Part shown: positions 40,601 through 54,200 of the stretch, in pieces | How the letters are laid out: every line of letters starts with the position of its first letter | Position numbering within the stretch: position 1 is the stretch's first letter | Assembly: GCA_000499405.2 (NCBI GenBank) | Contig: HG738140.1 | Span: forward strand, 11,249,560-11,313,559 | Reading direction: 5' to 3' | Origin: Onchocerca volvulus | Lineage: Eukaryota; Nematoda; Chromadorea; Rhabditida; Onchocercidae | Length of the DNA stretch: 64,000 nt | Notes under the pieces: generated by a model | Database searches by the model: none | Seen by the model: only the letters and a program-made list of their open reading frames with translations | What the model was told of the DNA's origin: nothing | Made by a program: the position numbers and the translations under genes

Positions 40601-43600
40601 ACCAACAAAGATACGAATATTTCTTAGATTTTCAGATAACAAAAAAATAAATTAGCAGAAGAAGGAAATTGTTCATTGTTTATTAAGTAGTTTCACGGCT
40701 GCATTGCTGTTAACATTTCAGCCACTAATTTATAGCCCCAAACATGGCTGTTTATTTATTCTCTTGTAAAAAAAATGACCTAAATCCTGAATGCTGCAAT
40801 CTTCCAGCAAATGGACGGCATGTTGGTTCAAAACATCATCAAGATTAGTCGACATTGAACCGTTGACACTTCCCGGACTTAAAGATGCATCAAAAGAGCT
40901 TTTTTTCGAAATTTTTTTCCCAGTAGATTCTTTCCGTCCCGAAGGACTGCTACATCCACTATCTTGTTGTAACGGCCGTGGTCTTTTTATCATACCTTTG
41001 AAATAATTGTCTTTTATTCATCTTTTATTTATATGCATGAAAGTTGATCGATCATTTAATTTTTAGTCTTTAAAAAGCTATTTAAAATTCTTATTTTTCT
41101 ACTTAATTAAAATTCCAACAATTTCGACAACATTTATGCCGCAAAATCTCACCTGAAGCGGTGTAGTTTCCAAAAACGAATGAATCCGTTTCTTCACTGT
41201 CATTTGTAGACATGCATGTTGGAATCCGTGATACTACACTGACTACGTTGCGATGTGATTTCTGACAAGATGGAGTTCGCGGCGGATCATCAATATCAGA
41301 TGGATCGATAGCACGAAGAAAGCGAACAATGTCCCGTGCTGTCAACCACTGTCGTTTCGAAAGGGCTTCTTCCAGTAATACTGTTGCATGCTTTAAAAAT
41401 TCGAAACAATCAGCAGATAAAATAACTTCATTTTAACCGAACGACAATTTTAACACATCGTTTTTTTAAAAATGAACTACTTTCTTTATGCACCTAAATT
41501 TGGAGAAGAATTCGATGTAAATTCACTCGTTGATACTTTGTTATTTATAATGTACTTACTTTCGAACAATAATTCATAGTCCCCAACGCTTATAAATTAA
41601 AAGTAAAGATTTGAAGATATGGGGAAAGTAATTTTTAAAATCCAAACCAATAACCAACTTCCTGACTGGCTGAGCTACTTTCCATATTCTGCAGAATGAT
41701 GAGAAAGCTGACCGCAGTCTCAAGTTGCCCATCATTGATGCATTTCTCGAAAAGTTCACGTGGATGACCCGTTACAGCGAATAAAGCAGACCAAAGAGCT
41801 AGTTCAGTTTTCCGGGCACAATGAGCAATCGTTTGCAGATAATTTGGAAATTCCTGGATAAAAGCTACTACACGAGGCAATAGTGGATCTGCAAAAAAAA
41901 AGTATGTTCACTCTATTCATTTTTATTTATACAAGTTCTATTTTGTTCAATGAAGACTCATTTGTTCAGCTTTATTCGTACAAAAAAACTCTTCGTGTCT
42001 TGCAACAAATAGCGTTGGGCTTCAGAGAAATATGTTACAGGAAAGTGAATGCCTTCTAGGCTTCACAATAAAAATATATGCGCGAGACGTACATGCGTGA
42101 AAACGTGAGAACTATATCAGAACCGGAAGATAAAAAATCTTAAATACCAGAATTTAACTTATTTTTTTTTTTACCAAAAGCAGTGAAGATCGATTAAAAA
42201 AAGAAAAAAAAGAATATCACTTTTATTTGCTCCGAAATATAATCTTATTTACATTAAAATATAAGTCGAAAACCAAATTTTGCATATAAATGTAAATTTC
42301 ACTTGAATTTCGAAATAATTTTAAATTAAAAAAAGGTGATAACCTGGTATCGGTTCTGACGAAGTTGCTTCTTCCTCTAATACATTGTGTAATAATAGCT
42401 CCAAAACATGGCCGAAGTATGGTAATCGATTACAAGTAGCAGCAATTTCCAATGCATATACACCGAGGTTTCGTTTTAAAAGTTGTCGTAACAAATGATG
42501 CAGGAAAACCTGGAAAATAGCATTTCAAACTAAAAAGTTAAGTTTTTTTTTCATTTCAAATTTAAGTTCCTTTGTATAATTTAAAAACAATCAGGCTGAT
42601 AACTTAATGGGAAATAGTTTCTAAGAAATCATTACTGATGTTAATAGATCTAAAAGCACTCCAAACACTTTTTTTGGACCTTCCTAGATGAATACAATCT
42701 TCGACACATCTAATGAATAATCAGTATGAGAAGTGTAACTTAGAGATATCATCTCATTAACTTGCCTCACTTTTACGATGCAAATTATATATTGGTATAT
42801 GTCTTGTCGATTCTTTTTCATTCGAATATGTTGGACAACTTTCTACACCAATAGCTAAGCAATCTCGACTACATATAACTATAAACAAGATTCTGTGTAA
42901 TATCAAAATAGAGTTCAAATTTATTAAATCACTGTCTCAACAAATTTAATTTCGAGAAAGAGTTTTCGGAACTATTCAGAAAAATAATCAGTAAATATCA
43001 AAAAAAATCTGATTGACTGAAAAAATTTCTGCATCATTCAGAAAAATGAAGCGAAATAGCAAACCAAGTGGAGCGAAATCCAATTCGAAAGGTAACATAA
43101 TACGTTTACTAATGAATGAATGACATGAATTGTAATTGGTATCGTTGGTCCGTCGCGCAGTGAATAACGGCATCCAAACCTTGAGTTAAACAATTCGGAG
43201 TAAATGCAAAATTTTACTAATAACAATTAAAATCATAATTTTTCGATGAGATATAATGTAAACGAACTTTCATTCCTTTAGCTCCACAATTCAGCCATAA
43301 AGCATGTGCTAGATGCGGCTTGCGATAAAACATATTGTCAGCTTCATCAGCAGCATCATGCCAAATTTGTTCCACATACGATGCGATTAGCATAGGACGA
43401 CTTAACTGAATATAAAGAAAGTGTTTCCGATTTTGATAAAACCATTGAGGTTAGAAATGAACAGATAGATTATCATTTAAAAGATAACTGATCAAACTAA
43501 TTCAGAATAAGAGAGCCTTATAATCACTTATTTTCATCTCTAAAGAACAATTAAAACAATTCAATTTTTGACAATTGAAAAATATTGAGAGATGTTCAAC

Positions 43601-46600
43601 CGATATTAAATTTTTATGGAACTTCTCAAAAAACTCTTAGATATAAGTAACGAAAGCCTACATTAAAATAGAAAAAACAGATGATTCCTCAGTTTTTTAA
43701 TTCTCTTCTACCTAAAATAGAAGAGATTTAAAAAACTGAAGAATCATTTGTTTAGAAAAAAATAAATATGATCAGAAACATGAGTCTTGTGAATTCGAAT
43801 TCTTTTTTCTCAAGGTCCATCATTTTAAAACAAAATCAAGAACCTGGAAAGAGGCTCCGTCATCATCTGATGAATCACTCGCAATACTTTCTCGTTTCAC
43901 AGGATTTAACATTATCAATCTTCCACAGATATTCATGAAAATCGTGTCTACACCATCGCAAAATTTTGTTTCTGAAATAAATTGATTCTTGATTTATAAA
44001 TAAGAAAAATCCAATTATTTTCAAAATCATTTCATGAAAATTTCCAGAAGTGAATCATTAGCGTAGGATATTACAACACTTTTTTGATTTTATTCTATCT
44101 TTTGGTCGAAAATCAAAAACGACAAAAATTTTAAGAATCAATAAGATTTTCTAGTAATTCTTAAAAATATTTTACAATTTACTAATTGTTTTGAAGCAAT
44201 AACAGAAACTAACGAGAATCATGATTTAAAGATGCTAGTTTAACGGAAAAAACACAAGCTGCATGCGGCACTATATCTTGAACACGTATTTCCGCATACC
44301 TGGAATTCAACTGTATGAAAAAATTTTTCATCTTAATTAGTTGACAAACTTATATAATGATACTTCTCCTTGTTGCTTAACTCATTCTTGAGCAACAAAC
44401 AAAATCTTCCAATGATCTAAGAGTATAACTACAACATGATGAAATGTAAAATTTTTGCCGCGAAAAATATATCAACTAGTATCATTCAAACCATATATTA
44501 CCAAATCTTGTAAGAATGGAATCTGAAAATCAATATAAGAAAACTGGAGTAATTAAATGAAAAATGTTCCAATATATTTGTACTTCTCAATCAATGAATA
44601 AATAAAACCATTATTTCCCCAACAGCTTACTTATTTATTCGGATTGCTGACTGTTCATTTTTGGGATTCTTTTCCAGAATGAAAATAAATATGCATGAAT
44701 CCATATCAAAAGTTATCAATTTATTATGCCTGCAAATGCAAAAAATATTTCCAATCAGTCAGATCATACATAAAGAAGAAGATTTCGGATAAAAGCCATC
44801 AAATACACTACAAAAAACGTTCTCAATTTTTGAGCAATAACAGTTTGTTATGAACATTACTACCTTAGACCGAATGTTTTCATTCTTTGATCAAATAAAT
44901 AGATAAAAGAAAGTGTAGATAGGTACTGTTACTTACCGACGACTTAAAAGAAGTATTCTTGAACTAAGCGAATGCCTTGTGCAAAACTGATTGTTTAACT
45001 GATTTTCCAGTGGATAAAATCTTAATTCCTCTTTGGAACGATCAATATCATAACAGGCAATTACCACATATCCTTCCCAAACAGTCATGCCACCGGTAAC
45101 CAACATATCTTTTTCCTGAATTTCGTACAGCATTAAGATTATTTACTTTTCTAAATCTAAATTACTTGCATGATCGAAAAAATAACAGAAAAACAAACTG
45201 ATATGAATCGATTAATTTGAAAAATCATTAACTTAACAGTTCTATTAATTTATTAACTATCATGAAATATCCCCATCAAGTTATTGACTTTTCAATATTA
45301 CCTTATACATCTCCATAATCACTCTAGTGTATTTCTGTTTTCAGTATGGGTGACATACAAATCAATTTCTTTAACCAATAGTGGAACTAATAATTGTAAG
45401 GAAATAACAAAATGACTGAACCCGTAAGATTTCTCAAAAATTGTAAAAAACAAATGAAAGTTTAGTCGAATTTTACCTGTGATTCATTACCAAACATGCG
45501 CCATTTACGTGTTATTAGATTATAATGGATGAAACCTCGAGCCCCAGCAACGACAAGCCATTGTCCGTGATCATCCATTTCAACTAACTAAACCATTACA
45601 GAAATAATGATTTTTTGACTTCAATATAAAAATATGTTCAAATAAAGGACTCATGCTGTTCAAACTAGAGTTAATAAAAAATAAAAAGTACTTTTCTACT
45701 TGGAATTTGAACCTGTTATTATGATTATGTGCATATTTTAAAATGTCTAAATAATTTGCAATAAATAATTACTTACTCTAATAGGCCAATTGAATGATAA
45801 ATAGGTATTCGGTACCGAAAGTACATGCCAAATGCTATGGGGAGCGTTAACATTTTGCTCTCGCTCTTTTGCAGCACTCAGATAGATATGACTGCTTGAA
45901 AGAAAAATAATCCTATCCGCACATTGCTGTAAATAAACTGTAAACTTTTAACGTCTTTCATATATAAAGATTTTATCTATAATTAGGTACAATACAAATT
46001 AAGCAATTAAGCAAATATATCCAATAGCTTAAATTAACGAAATACAAAATCCACTCTACTAATAAAACTCAAACTAAAAGAAGACCTAAACAACAAGCAA
46101 GCATCGCCAAAAAATAGACATTTGTCAACAACTGAAAATTGAAATCTTCATAATAAAAACAGACTTTGCACTATCTGGAAAATCTGGAAAAAAACTCACG
46201 ACGCCATTTGAATTTACAGAATGAGCAATAGGCAATACGTACAATCCCATATCGGTAGCTAACCATAAACTAAATCCTTCCGGACCCCAATCAATCCACT
46301 CACACGAATTAGGAATGCATATATTCCTGAAATTCTTTATTTCAAATATATTAAAAATCAGAACCGAATTTGGTATTTAGAAACATTCTAAATCAAATTA
46401 AGCTGCCATTATTAAGAAAAGGAAATTACAAAATGCCAAGAATGTATATATAACGCTTGCAAAAAGAGATCATTTTCGGTCCTTCACTTATTTGTTTAAT
46501 CCATTTATCAATCAGATTATTGGTAATGCAATATAACCAACAATGGGAATATTTCTAAAGTGAAAAGAAACCTGTCACTGGAAGATTCAAGTGAGCACCA

Positions 46601-49585
46601 TAACTGTGCACCGAAGGAGCTAAATATTGCCACAATGGGTACTGTAGTCGAACTATTTGCATAACCACCATCGCATAATAATGGTGACCAGACGACTGCC
46701 AGTGCGGTTCCTTGTGCATAACATTCCATATGTCGCACTTGACCCATTCGATTTAATAATTCTAGATTCCAGTAATTTTTATAAATAAAGAGGAAAATGA
46801 AAGTTGATGTGATAATGAATAACAATGAGTTATGCCATATTTTTGAATGCAGCTCAAATTCATGCTTATAATTATTATTGGATCTTTTGAATTTGGAACT
46901 TAGATTTGTTTAAAAATGTCAAGATTTTCGCAAACTAATATGTTTGAGCAATAATTGTCTAAACCTGGTCCGTTTTTGATCTGAAGTGTTACACGAAATG
47001 TGAGTGTCAATGTGCCATTTGTATCATCCAAGTGAAAGGCAGCAATATCACCACTAAAAACAGCTAAAATTATTTGAGGAAAATCAAAGCATGTATCAAA
47101 ATCTTCCAAATTTCAAATGTTAACTATCTGCAAATTTCTAACAGTCATACTTTCTACAGCCATAAATAACCAATCGACATTTGTGATTTGCTGCGGTACA
47201 AACAGCATCATTCAACTGCACTGCCCAAACTCCCAACAATTCCTGAAAATGATTTATCGGATAGAATCAAACTTGATCATACATCAAGACAGTATAAAAG
47301 AAGTTAAATTCACTGGATTTATTATATACCCAACTTTCATTACCCAGAAAAACAGAATCAAACACTCATTCAGTGTTGTATCTCGTAGTGATAATACTGC
47401 ATTCCGATAAAATTTTACGTATTTGTGCTAAGAAGGAAATTCACCTTGCCCTGTCAATCATGTCAACTGTTGATGTGGTTGTTAGTAATTCAAGTTCGAT
47501 TGAACTATTTAAAAAAAAAAAGATGACAGAATAATAAACATTCATTAAAATACTGACGATTCTAAATGTCACCTTTGGAAGAAACCTAGAAGAAGATGAC
47601 GTCAATAAAGCAGCATTACCATTGGAAAGAACTATGCAAAATCCACCGATAAGAGGAGCATATGCCATATCAACAACATGTGCACCCAATTCCTGCACAT
47701 GTTCAGCTGAAAAAAATAAATAAATAAAAGCATAAAAAAAAAAATTCACGGGTTTTAAAAAATGATTTTATCATTTCTGAAAATGACTAACTCAAGGAAA
47801 AATATAATAGATGAATTAAATTTGAAACAACTTCAAAAAATTATTAAATCCTTAATTTTACTTCGCTTTTTATATTAGCTTACTTTTAGACTGTAACTGA
47901 TCGACGACGAATGGAACATCGAATAGGTGAAACGAAAAATTTTTATCAACAACACCTTCCCATGATATGCGATGTAACCAACCGTCTTGCAGACATACAA
48001 ATAAGTCATCCCGAAAAGGCACAATACTACAAAAAAGTCTAAAATCACGTTAATCTAATTTTTTCTTTTGAAATATTTAAATTGAGAACTTCAAATATAT
48101 CTGAATACATTAGTTTATAAAAAATGATTATAATACGTTTACACATATAATTTCGTAAGTTGACATATATTTACATATTATTCTAATCTAATCACTTTAA
48201 TTTCAGGAATTTGAACTTTAAAAATATTAACCACGTCGCCGGACTCTCAAGTCGTGCAACAATCGATAAATATGCCGCAGTTTTTGGACTTTTCTCATGG
48301 ATAAATAACTCTTGTGAAGTACGCCTTAAATGCTCCTCACGTGGTTCAATTAAACTGAAAGACTGTTTGTCGGATGATATATCCAATCGATATAGCAATA
48401 AGCAATTTTTCGAAGTCTGAAAAAAAAAAAAAAAAACGACTAAGAAACAACTTTGCCTCAACATTCTCAAGTTGATCATAACCAAGGAAATGGTAAAGTT
48501 TTCAGTTCTTTTATTTCATATCAGTATATCTAGCATGTCAGTATATCTAATCATGTCAGTATATCTAGCTCACATTTTCAGTTCTTTTATTTCAAGAAAA
48601 TAGAGAAATATAATTAATACGGCAGATAACGGTCTAATTTTTTTCAAAAATACTAGCATTACCAGATTCAATGTGCTATGCATTTTCTGATGGTACTACA
48701 ATGCCTCATCCGACATGGACAAACAGCAGCCCTCTTAAAAAAAATTCGTCATTAATATTGCTACTTGTAATCTGCATTTCTTAAATTTCAAAAAAAATGG
48801 AAACAAACCGTGAAACAAATTGCAGAGGAGTCATGCCGCCAATAAACTTTCCGATATTCACCTTTCTCTTCCACATCTTCTTCAGATCGTCTGAATGAAC
48901 AAAGCAATAGTTGGGGCTAAAATAGGAAAAAAATTTCAAATTCAATTATTAAACAAACAAAAAAGTTGAAGAATAACAGAACTAAAATTTTATCTAATAA
49001 ATTTCACTCAGATAGCTACAAAAATACAATCTATGTTCCCGAAAATAGCCCAAATTAATAACTGTTATGAACTATTTTCTGAATAACTTAATTTTATTGC
49101 GCCAGTAAAACAACTTAAACTAAGCATCACTACGAGTTGTTTTTCGACTAGCTATATTTCCTTTAAATCATTGATTTTGATGCCATGAATTCCAGAAAAG
49201 TTTGAAAAAATACATATGAAAAATTGAGAAGGGCACTGACATGGGCTAGATATATATAAAAAACAGATGAGACAACCGCAACAAAGAATGTCTTATCACG
49301 GTTTCCGACGACGCAAGACACATGCGGTTCCTGATTTTTATAACTTTTACTACATCCTGGTAACCGTAAGTTATGTTCGCTACCATCCTGAAAAAACCAA
49401 ACAAGTATCATATTTGCAATACTAAGAAGTATAGTAAATTCCACAGCTTACTTTGGTAAAATTTCAGAAAATAAATTTACTAATGGTACTCGAAAAATTC
49501 CCTAATGGCATGTGTATTGAAGGAATCTACCAATTATATTGTTTAAAAAAAAAAATTAAATCATAATAATTACCGGTAAAAACAT
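37682..49585 (-). CDS. RIC1: RIC1 homologue, subunit of the Ric1-Rgp1 Rab6 exchange factor
   Basis: RIC1 with RGP1 activates Rab6 (Ypt6 in yeast) on Golgi membranes for endosome-to-Golgi and secretory traffic. Thirty in-phase exons: 49574-49585, 49241-49387, 48809-48916, 48232-48416, 47884-48026, 47573-47706, 47158-47242, 46965-47063, 46572-46761, 46200-46326, 45777-45926, 45477-45587, 44937-45115, 44631-44729, 44214-44299, 43844-43971, 43268-43405, 43065-43179, 42766-42878, 42344-42509, 41659-41888, 41153-41390, 40780-40995, 40294-40515, 39931-40038, 39710-39799, 39395-39510, 38654-38790, 38247-38467, 37682-37911. The product is 1440 residues, close to the vertebrate length of about 1420. 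The N-terminal half matches the beta-propeller region (SNWPIR-like [19 protein letters not shown]). The RIC1 domain is highly conserved ([51 protein letters not shown]). The intron after 42766 has a GC donor. The first exon encodes only four residues. Confidence 0.93.
38811..38892. repeat. Short tandem-like duplication in a RIC1 intron
   Basis: The unit CCTCATAAAATTCTGATAA occurs at about 38816-38834 and again at about 38861-38879. Each copy is followed by an ATTCAAATATGCT-like segment. It lies in the intron between exons 38654-38790 and 39395-39510 and looks like a local replication duplication. Confidence 0.7.
41659..42509 (-). other. Most conserved part of the RIC1 domain
   Basis: Exons 42344-42509 and 41659-41888 encode about 132 residues that align with recalled vertebrate RIC1 with almost no gaps. 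They contain [41 protein letters not shown] and [11 protein letters not shown], ending in [10 protein letters not shown]. This stretch secures the family assignment. Confidence 0.9.
43675..43753. repeat. Long intronic hairpin, arms of about 35 nt
   Basis: The left arm 43675-43709 and right arm 43719-43753 pair with about four mismatches or wobbles around a 9-nt loop. The core is GATTCCTCAGTTTTTTAA against TTTAAAAAACTGAAGAATC. It lies in the RIC1 intron between exons 43844-43971 and 43268-43405. It could be a fold-back from a transposable element or an intronic small-RNA precursor. No flanking target-site duplication was evident. Confidence 0.75.
48498..48595. repeat. Compound local repeat in a RIC1 intron
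   Basis: TTTTCAGTTCTTTTATTTCA occurs near 48499 and again near 48575. Between the copies, TCAGTATATCTA is repeated three times (about 48521-48570). It lies in the intron between exons 48232-48416 and 48809-48916. Confidence 0.75.
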
Positions 49586-51251
49586 ATTTTTCTGATGATG
49601 GAATAATGTACTCCAATTATTGAATGCTATCCATCATTATAACAAGCATCGATCGAAATCGTCTGAAATGATATAATCTATAAGTAAATTTAATATTTTG
49701 AAAGATAAAAGCATCTTAATATAGTTAAGAATTAGGGAAACGGTGAACAATTCATATTAAATCAATGTTAGCAGAAATTTCCGACCTATTCAGATGAAGC
49801 TAAAGTAAGCATACAAACTATTAACTTCCGTTAACCTAATATAGGAATGTGATTTTCTTGTTTATTAATTTATGTGGTTTTAAATAAATTCTTGATATAT
49901 GTAAAAATTAAAAACGTACGTAGAAAACAAACAAAGCATTGACTGATAAAATTTCAGAAAAAGACACTCACAACAATTAATGACGAAGAGTAAATTTACG
50001 GATAAATAGAAGAAACAATACACAACTGACCCAACTTCTCATCATATTAATTGTAACAATTAGTGAAAATTTGGAGAAAAGCCAGGAAGAACGTGTCGTG
50101 GTTGAACTAAAACAGACGTCATGAAAACTTATATCTCAAAGGAAATGGTATAACCATCAATAACAATCTTCTTGTGCAAAATGAGACCTTATTAGGTCAC
50201 ATTAATGCAGTCAAATACGCCATATTATATGATAAAAGTTAAAGATTTAAATCGAAATATCCTGAAGAACGCATTAATAAACTCATGATATCATTTCACT
50301 TTTATCTCCACCAATTTTCAAATCCCGAACACAATTATCAGAAAATCTTGACAACTGTAGTTTCTGCTTTCCGCTCTGTTCACTTCTTGCTTTCCACACT
50401 TTGTTCGCTTTCTGCGTTCGCTGTTTTTTTCTTTTTTATGCCAGTTTTAATATGGGATCAAATAATGTGATGCGAATGATGTATTAATTTTGATATGGGA
50501 TTGAATTTGACTCAATTTAATTAAAATTCAAAATTGATTAATTGTCAATTCTTCAATATAACAAAAGTTCGACTAAATTATAAAAGAAATAGATAGATGA
50601 TTGCAGCATTGATTGATGGTTATCAATAATTCAGAACAAAGGTCGAATGGTTAAAAATGTGTTTGATGAACTGCTTGTGTTTTCGTTGACGATAGAAGCG
50701 TATAATACTAACGTTGCTATTGCTTCTTGCTTTTGACTGATAAGATTCTTGGCGCTTTAGCTGACCGTTGATCTTTATCACTGGTCACACCGGAGAAATA
50801 CTTCTATTATCCAAACTGTACTGGTCTTTGTTTAGTCAAAGAGCTTATAGGCGTAACCTCATAATATATTTCAAAATAATTCAAATTCTACAATAATTTG
50901 TAGATTTAATTTCAAAAAGATGCATTTCAGATTTTTCCGTTATCCCAAGAAAGTTCATTTCTAAAAGTTTCCTTTATCAAAAGCTATTCCTCGCTTTATT
51001 CCTTATATTGATAAATTAAACAAATTCGCTATACTTGATTTGAAACTTTATTTTTATTAAATCTTACTGGATCTAGAATACATTTTAATTAGGATAAATT
51101 GATTAAATTTCTTAGGTGGTTCGTGAAGCAGGGGAATAGAGATAGGAATCTTCTGCATGTTTTTATGAGTTTTGAAATTAAAAAAAAATCATTTAAAAGA
51201 AAAATTTTGTTTTACTGATCAAATAGAATTGATATATTTCGAGCTTTAGAT
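49586..51251. promoter_or_regulatory. Divergent intergenic region between RIC1 and acid phosphatase
   Basis: About 1.67 kb separates the two start codons, which point away from each other, so both 5' regulatory regions should lie here. Around 50358-50422 there is a pyrimidine-skewed imperfect repeat (TTCTGCTTTCCGCTCTGTTC, CTTGCTTTCCACACTTTGTTC, TTTCTGCGTTCGC). No TATA box or initiator can be assigned with confidence. Confidence 0.45.
51249..51250 (+). promoter_or_regulatory. Probable spliced-leader acceptor of the acid phosphatase mRNA
   Basis: The sequence GCTTTAG ends two bases before the initiator ATG at 51252. Nematode mRNAs are often trans-spliced to a leader just upstream of the start codon. 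Inferred from position and consensus alone; it could instead be an ordinary 3' splice site of a 5' UTR intron. Confidence 0.35.
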
Positions 51252-54200
51252 ATGGTAGTATTTCTTATATTTTTGCTTATTTTGAATGGAACAACAATTG
51301 CGGCTGATGAGTTAATTCTGGTACAAATCGTATGTTTTGCTTTGTCCATTTAACTAATTATCATTGATATGATATTATGTTGTGTTGATAAGCCACCAGT
51401 TCATTTATCTTGCATAATAGTTATTAGTTGTCAGCCTAAAAATTACTCGACTAAGCTTCTACTTGTTCAATTGTTTACTATTTCGCCTTATTTCTTATTA
51501 AAACTTTTAGGTTTGGCGACATGGTGACCGTGCTCCGATGTCCACATATCCAACCGATATTCATCAAGAAGAAGCATGGCCATATGGTTGGGGAGAACTC
51601 ACAGAGGTTAGAGGAGGCGATATGTCAAGAAAATTTCTTTCATATTTTCTTCTTTTTCTTCAGATTCAAAGCATTGTCATGAATGATTACTAAATGTTAG
51701 TTAAATTTAGCTTGGGATGCAGCAACAATTCGCCCTTGGACGTCTTATTCGATATCGATACATTGAAGGAAATTATAATTTCTTGTCGAATAATTATAAA
51801 CCCAAAGAAGTTAGCTGTTCATTTTTTTATATGAAAAAAAAGAAAAGATCAAAATTAGTTCCACTACTTTCTGTCATTTATTGCAGAATCAAAGAATTAG
51901 AATAATCTGCAAGTGTTACAACAAAAGTAGAAATTCATGAAAAATATAGATCAAAGATGAACAATTATTATTTCTGAATCAAAAATGTTAATTGCATTTA
52001 ACTTTGTTTTTTTTTTTTTCAGAGGTTAAAACTATATGCAATGAATATTTTTTGAATTTTGATTTTAGTAAACCATTTCTTATATGTTGATTGATGTCTG
52101 CCTTTGTACATGGTTTATGCAATGAATCAGAAATTAAAATGCTAACAAATTTTTGAAATCTTTCCAGTTGTATATCAGAAGTACCGATGTAAACCGAACA
52201 TTAGTTAGTGCATTGGCTAATTTGGCTGGTATGTATCCTACGGGAATACCTGGAAAGGATTATCCGAAGAGTAAGCAGTGGCCATCCCACTGGACACCTA
52301 TTCCGATTCATACTGTCCAGAATGAAGAAGATTTTGTAATTTTCAGTTTTTTTCAAAATATTTTTTCAATTCTTACTTCTGTTATTCTCGAACGATTTCG
52401 GATATCGATCACGAAAATTTGTGACATCATCGTGATTTTAGGTTCTGATGCGGCGAATGCTGTCCGAAAAAGTTCAAATTATCTCATTTTCTTTAAAAAT
52501 AATTCGTTTTCAATTCCGAAACTCTGCACTTAAGTGTCGAAATTATTCCATTTTAGATGCATAATTTATAGGCCCTGGTAATAATCCTTTGATGTAAAAC
52601 TTACATAATTTTCAAAAATTTACAAAATAATTTTAGGTAGGAAACGCATTTAGTCGATGTCCTCGTGCCGATCAGTTAACAGCCATTATTCGTTGCAGCA
52701 AACATTACCAGGAAGTAGCTAATGAAAATAAAGTAATATATTATATATCTCTTTTTTTAAATATTATATATATCATAATATTATATAAATATAATATTAT
52801 ATGTATTATAATTTTTTATTATATATATATCTCTTTTATTTATCGATAAATAATTGGTTCTAAACTTTTTTAAACAAAAATTAGATCTTAATTGCTGTTA
52901 TTCTGATCAGTTATTTCTCGCTCCTTTACCTGAACAAATGTAACCGATAACAAATATGAATGGAATTTGCAAATAATGACTGAAATTTATAAATGACGAA
53001 TGAAATTTGCAAAAAATTGTAAAGCTTAAAAAATAGAAGGCAAGAAATGTCATCCAGTTTTCAATCATCGTCAATTCTTCGTTCTTTTATGAATTTCTAA
53101 ATTTTTTTTTTGAGAATTAGTATGTTCTCGTTTTTAATTTATTCCCGAATTTCGAAGTATTTTGTAATAATTTAAAAGTATTGTTTATAGTAATAATTTG
53201 ACAGTTATCATCATATCACTTGATTATCGAATCATTTAATTTACTAAATATTGCAGAATCAATTAGTAATCATCTGATTATCCAAAGTACAGAAGTAGGA
53301 TAAAGAAAAATTATTTCATACTTGTGAAGTCTTCTGAGATATTTGTTCCAAACATCTAATATTCCTTTGGTTTAGGAATTCTTTGATTATGTAAGCGAGA
53401 AAAGTGGTATGAAAGTAAACCTGGATAATATACACACCATTAACGACATTCATTATGCTGAGGTTTGGCATTTTCTTATTCAAGCTATTTGCGTTTGATG
53501 TGTATGTGTGTGTTCCATAGTTATTAATATCAGCAATTCCTAATGAATCGATACTACTAAATCATAATTTCGTGTGAAGAAAGATGATCTCTTGAAATCG
53601 ATTCAAAATATTCAAGTGTTACTGTGAAGAAATGCAAAATGTGCAGATAGAAGAATGTATGGATCTCTGAAATTCTATATATATTAATGAGTTTTATTGT
53701 AGACTGTACATAATATGTCACAGCCATCCTGGATCACCGACGACGTTTCCAAAAAGTTGCACAATTTGTCGATGATTACCAATGAATTTATATATGGTAT
53801 TTCGATACCATATCTGCCGGAATTGACTAAACTCAGAGGAGGTGAGGCATTCTTCCTATTTTCAAGTTCCAATGAATTTGTTCCTACAATTTGGATAGAA
53901 AGTTGAAAATAATTATTGATATTATCAGTTCATGGATTGAATTGGCTAGTTTGACAGCTGTTAATTTGGATTTCTTCGCTATATTCATATACATTCATAT
54001 TTGACGTGAAGTCGTACTATCATCATATCTACAATCCACATGATAATAGATTGCGATGTAGACGCACAAACACATTGTTTTAATTCAATGATTTTTTTGT
54101 TTTTCAGTCAATGAAGTTTTTTCAGATCTATGAATTAAATTCAAAAATTAGATCTGTAAGTTGAATTTAGAAATTTTAATTTGATATCTTGAAATTCCAT

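Noticed and set aside
47117..47410. 97-codon plus-strand ORF
   Set aside because: Overlaps RIC1 exon 47158-47242 on the opposite strand, whose product fits the RIC1 propeller.
47441..47520. Possible RIC1 exon reading [21 protein letters not shown]
   Set aside because: Joining exon 47573-47706 directly to 47158-47242 gives [15 protein letters not shown], which matches the conserved propeller strand. The extra piece breaks phase and homology.
48640..48770. Possible extra RIC1 exon reading GLLFVHVG
   Set aside because: Skipping it joins exons 48809-48916 and 48232-48416 in phase and gives [17 protein letters not shown], matching the family. The candidate hits TGA quickly.
52740..52850. AT-rich palindromic stretch TATATAATATTATA
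   Set aside because: Simple-sequence AT repeats fold by composition alone. No arm specificity suggests function.
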